Source of the DNA: Candidatus Cloacimonetes bacterium 4572_55
GTDB taxonomy: Bacteria; 4572-55
Reading direction: 5' to 3'
Length of the DNA stretch: 64,000 nucleotides
NCBI GenBank assembly: GCA_002084765.1
Contig: NBMB01000029.1
Location: 36,324-100,323, forward strand
Positions 61,571-64,000 of the stretch are shown one piece after another. The position numbers were made by a program, and so were the translations under genes. Position 1 is the stretch's first letter. The number at the start of each line of letters is the position of its first letter. Below the pieces are notes generated by a model that saw only the letters and a list, made by a program, of their open reading frames with translations, searched no databases and was not told where the DNA came from.

Positions 61571-62278
61571 ATGAAAAAAAATCGGCTTCTGAGAAAAATC
61601 GCCGTGGACGGCGGCTCCTTTAACCCACTCCACAACGAGCACATCACCCGCCTGATTGGTATCCTGAAATCGAGCGGGTTCAATCTATTGGGGATCGATT
61701 CGCTGATGATTCTTCCCTCTGGGAGCGGTGGGCGCAAGGATAAGATGATCCACATTGACCCTACTTTGCGGTTGGAAATGGCGGAGTTTTTGGCGCGTGC
61801 TGTTCAGCCTCATGCCAAGATACCGATTTCGGTCAACCCTATCGATATTTTTCGTTCTCCAAACACGCCTACTTATTATTTATGGAAAGAGTTGCTAGGG
61901 CAAAAGTTTGGGCGGAAGTTGGAAAGTAAATCGGAGTATCAATCAATTCGATTTTGCTTTATTCTTGGGTCTGATTGGCAGCCGGATTCGATCCGTAGTC
62001 AGTGGGTCAGAGGCGGGAGATTGGTTGATCCCAATACCGGGTGCGATTTCATTATTACCCATCGGGAAGGCTACCCGCGGACTTATGACGCTTCGGATTA
62101 CCCCAATTTTCATTGGGTCGAATATGCTCCTGACTACCAACCAAAGATGTTGTCCAGCTCCGAAATCCGGTTAAAAATAAAACAAGGCGTTGATATTTCT
62201 CAGGATGTGCCGATTTTTATCAAAAAATTGATTGAAAAGCATCGCCTCTATCAAGAGGCACAATTTCCGATTGCCTAA
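61571..62278 (+). CDS. NadD-like nicotinate-nucleotide adenylyltransferase
   Basis: 235 residues. The nucleotidyltransferase opens KIAVDGGSFNPLHNEHI (GSFxPxHxxH) and has FILGSDWQPDS and LSSSEIRLKIKQG, as in NadD. The insert between them (SPNTPTYYLWKELLGQKFGR) is a usual NadD position. It would make the dinucleotide in NAD synthesis. Single gene; the ribosome site is weak and ATG is the only sensible start. A paralogue acting on another nucleotide is possible. Confidence 0.82.
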   Translation: MKKNRLLRKIAVDGGSFNPLHNEHITRLIGILKSSGFNLLGIDSLMILPSGSGGRKDKMIHIDPTLRLEMAEFLARAVQPHAKIPISVNPIDIFRSPNTPTYYLWKELLGQKFGRKLESKSEYQSIRFCFILGSDWQPDSIRSQWVRGGRLVDPNTGCDFIITHREGYPRTYDASDYPNFHWVEYAPDYQPKMLSSSEIRLKIKQGVDISQDVPIFIKKLIEKHRLYQEAQFPIA

Positions 62279-62292
62279 AATTGGCAATAATT

Positions 62293-63036
62293 TTAGCACC
62301 GAGGATTGCCGCGTATCTTTTGCATTCTCGGCAACATGCCCCAAAGCCGATCAAATTCTTGGGAAAATCGGGTTACCAAATATTCCTCATAAATGACAAT
62401 GAGATTCTCAAAATTCCGTTCGGACGCGCTCCGAGTCCAATTAAAACTTCCGGTCGCCAGCGCAGAGCGATCAAATAGGGCAAATTTATGGTGCATGTGG
62501 TCTGAACCTGAGTCTGTAGCGACCAAAATATTTTTTCGGAATATCTTATAGATATCGCTGCCAGTGTCATGCGCTTTATCGTTGTCTGTGATCAAACGGA
62601 TATGGACTCCGAGATCGTGCGCCTCGATTAACGACTCGTAAATCCGGTTATCGGTAATTGTGAAAACGCAAATATCTATTGACCGGCGGCTGTTGCGGAT
62701 CAATGAAATAATTTCGTCTCGGCAGCCCTGACCCGGGCTAAACGCCGCTATGGAGTCCGAAGTCTCGACATGTTTTTCTTCCGTAATTTTTTTCTGGCTT
62801 CTTTCAATGATTTTGATCACATCTTCTAACCATTGCAGGATATGAAAATCGCTTGTATCCCGCGTTTTTTCTCGTGCGATCTCGAACGCTCTCCGACGCA
62901 TGAAGCGCAGGTCATGGGGACTCGGGTCAAGATCGACGATCGCTTTTCGCAAATCGTCTCTTTCACCTCGACTCAACGAATAATCCTCAAAACTTTTTTT
63001 TAGCAGGGTTTCCGAATTATCAAAACGCATTGTCAT
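62293..63036 (-). CDS. Phospholipase D-like nuclease/cardiolipin-hydrolase family protein
   Basis: 247 residues. The N-terminal 80 residues are helical and unfamiliar (DDLRKAIVDLDPSPHDLRFM). The C-terminal PLD domain has one HKD motif (HHKFALFDRSALATGSFNW) after RRSIDICVFTITDNRIYESL and ends in SERNFENLIVIY. Single-HKD enzymes of this type act as dimers on DNA, RNA or cardiolipin. Its ATG overlaps the stop of the M48 gene (ATGA), so it is coupled to that gene. No signal peptide, so a cytoplasmic nuclease is more likely than a lipase. Confidence 0.85.
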   Translation of the reverse strand: MTMRFDNSETLLKKSFEDYSLSRGERDDLRKAIVDLDPSPHDLRFMRRRAFEIAREKTRDTSDFHILQWLEDVIKIIERSQKKITEEKHVETSDSIAAFSPGQGCRDEIISLIRNSRRSIDICVFTITDNRIYESLIEAHDLGVHIRLITDNDKAHDTGSDIYKIFRKNILVATDSGSDHMHHKFALFDRSALATGSFNWTRSASERNFENLIVIYEEYLVTRFSQEFDRLWGMLPRMQKIRGNPRC

Positions 63037-63737
63037 AACTCCTTTGATATGGGCATATTACCTGAGAATTCCATCAGCGATTTTTCTCTTTCAACCAAAG
63101 TGGGATGGGAATAGTAGAAACGACTAAAAATCGGATGCGGAGTGAGGTTGGTCAGATTTTTCTCCGACATTTTTCGTAGCGCACTGATTAGCGGCGTCGG
63201 ATTTCCGATCATTTCGCAAGCAAATCGATTTGCCTCATACTCATGTCGTCTGGAGATCGTGTTGAAAAAAGGCGACACCCAGAAACCAATCTCTCCGCTC
63301 AGCAACCCGGTCAACAGAAACGCGGGAGCGAGGCTGTCGGTTTGGAATCCGAATGCGATATAAAACCATCCGCAGGAGGCTAAATATGCCACCAGCCAGA
63401 AGCCGAACAGACTCATAAGGAATCCCAAAGCCAATCCTTTGGGGATATGTCCTTTTTTATAATGACCGATTTCGTGAGCTAACACAGCCTCAATCTGTCC
63501 ATGATCCATTTGATCGATCAAAGTATCAAACAGAATGATCCGCCGAAATCGACCGAATCCGGTGAAAAAGGCATTGGAGTGGGTGGAGCGTTTGCTGCCG
63601 TCGATTATCTGAATGGTTTTTGCCGAAAATCCAGCGCGGTTTGCCAACGACATAAGCCGATTTTTCAGCTCTCCGTCTGGGAGAGGGCTTAACTTGTTAA
63701 AAAGAGGTAAGATCAGGCGTGGATAAAAAATCATCAT
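63033..63737 (-). pseudogene. M48 (Ste24-like) membrane metalloprotease, N-terminal half missing
   Basis: The C-terminal 234 residues of a Ste24/CAAX-protease-like enzyme: PLFNKLSPLPDGELKNRL, GSKRSTHSNAFFTGFG, zinc site VLAHEIGHYKKGH, two helices and EYEANRFACEMI, SHPTLVEREKSL. Full-length members have about 180 more residues with several helices. Upstream the frame is blocked by a TGA at about 63754, and IS-like sequence begins soon after, so the 5' end was probably replaced by an insertion. The metal site itself is intact. Confidence 0.75.
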
Positions 63738-63744
63738 TGCAAAT

Positions 63745-64000
63745 TCGGGTAGTCACCCTATTGCATATTGTTGCTTCACGTATTATCTTAAGTGATCGCA
63801 TCCCATTATTTTACTTATAACATGTTGAGGTCGCGGCTATGTGTAACAATAAAAGTCAAGCAGGTTGCCAGCGTTATCGTTGTCATACGTGCCACAAGAC
63901 TTTTACCGATACCCGAGGCACGATTTTTTATGGTCGTCGCACGGCCGCTTCTAAAATTATTCGCGCCCTGATTATGATTGCTGAGGGTAACTGCATCAGC
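63745..64000 (+). mobile_element. Insertion sequence, left end (runs off window)
   Basis: Begins somewhere after the M48 fragment; the true terminal repeat cannot be fixed from one end. The transposase frame starts near 63839. It abuts the broken protease gene. Confidence 0.55.
63839..64000 (+). CDS. Transposase, N-terminal zinc-ribbon fragment (runs off window)
   Basis: 54 codons to the edge: QRYRCHTCHKTFTDTRGTIF, then YGRRTAASKIIRALIMIAEG, a half zinc ribbon (CxxC) and the start of a helix-turn-helix as in IS1-like/ISNCY transposases. The first half of a ribbon (CPxC) would be expected upstream, but a TAA lies six codons before the ATG in frame. The element is therefore either short at its start or uses this ATG. 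The catalytic part is outside the window. Confidence 0.7.
   Translation, partial: MCNNKSQAGCQRYRCHTCHKTFTDTRGTIFYGRRTAASKIIRALIMIAEGNCIS

Noticed and set aside
1-64000. tRNA, rRNA and riboswitch genes
   Set aside because: I read the larger intergenic gaps for tRNA T-loop words, and the leaders of the TonB receptor genes and mtnA for cobalamin or SAM riboswitch cores, and found none; a covariance-model scan would be decisive.

Overview
The window looks like a chromosomal contig from an uncultured Gram-negative bacterium, most likely in or near the FCB superphylum (KSB1/Calditrichota-like lineages fit). Pointers are LolA, three TonB-dependent receptors with the 'LEELL-I-V' N-terminal box, RND efflux genes and SNase/TPR and HEAT-like proteins for which I know no close model. 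A bacterial geranylgeranylglyceryl-phosphate (archaeal-type lipid) synthase also fits FCB members. The taxonomy is inference; no rRNA, tRNA or CRISPR was seen.

Layout. 0-5 kb: RND efflux pair (permease runs off the left edge), a SpoU methyltransferase, XdhC and a dihydropyrimidinase. 5-15 kb: small unknown protein with promoter and terminator, PilS/NtrB-type kinase, mtnA, a TrmN6-like methyltransferase with an A10 frameshift, GGGP synthase, CysZ/EI24 membrane protein, sigma-54 regulator, outer-membrane protein and CapA. 15-23 kb: large HEAT-like protein, TonB receptor, NYN-domain protein, and a sigma-54 regulator that has lost its GAFTGA segment. 23-31 kb, minus strand: membrane protein with a Cys-His repeat tail, a split GAF/PAS kinase, then mobA, a membrane protein, a NTPase, ssnA and a radical SAM protein. 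With xdhC and the dihydropyrimidinase this points to molybdenum-hydroxylase and purine-type catabolism, although the hydroxylase itself is outside the window. 31-39 kb: hybrid kinase, second TonB receptor, M20 peptidase, cyclophilin-FKBP fusion.

39-44.7 kb is an accessory island: a Septu-type ptuA-ptuB anti-phage pair, an integron-type integrase relic, a PUR-domain protein with what looks like a gutted nuclease domain, a third TonB receptor and a transposase stub. 44.8-53 kb: lolA, M50 protease, a 1154-residue methylase-like protein with repeated winged-helix-like modules and a degenerate catalytic motif, a SNase/TPR protein, coaD and a paralogue of the HEAT-like protein next to a chemoreceptor. 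55-61.5 kb: HAD and PHP hydrolases, then two divergent ECF sigma/anti-sigma modules. One of these carries an HtrA-like protease lacking two of its three catalytic residues. 61.5-64 kb: NadD-like adenylyltransferase, PLD-family nuclease, an M48 protease missing its N-terminal half, and the start of an insertion sequence.

Two genome-level habits stand out. Short tandem duplications (6-20 bp, 2-3 copies) sit immediately in front of many start codons. Several genes carry internal deletions or homopolymer frameshifts.
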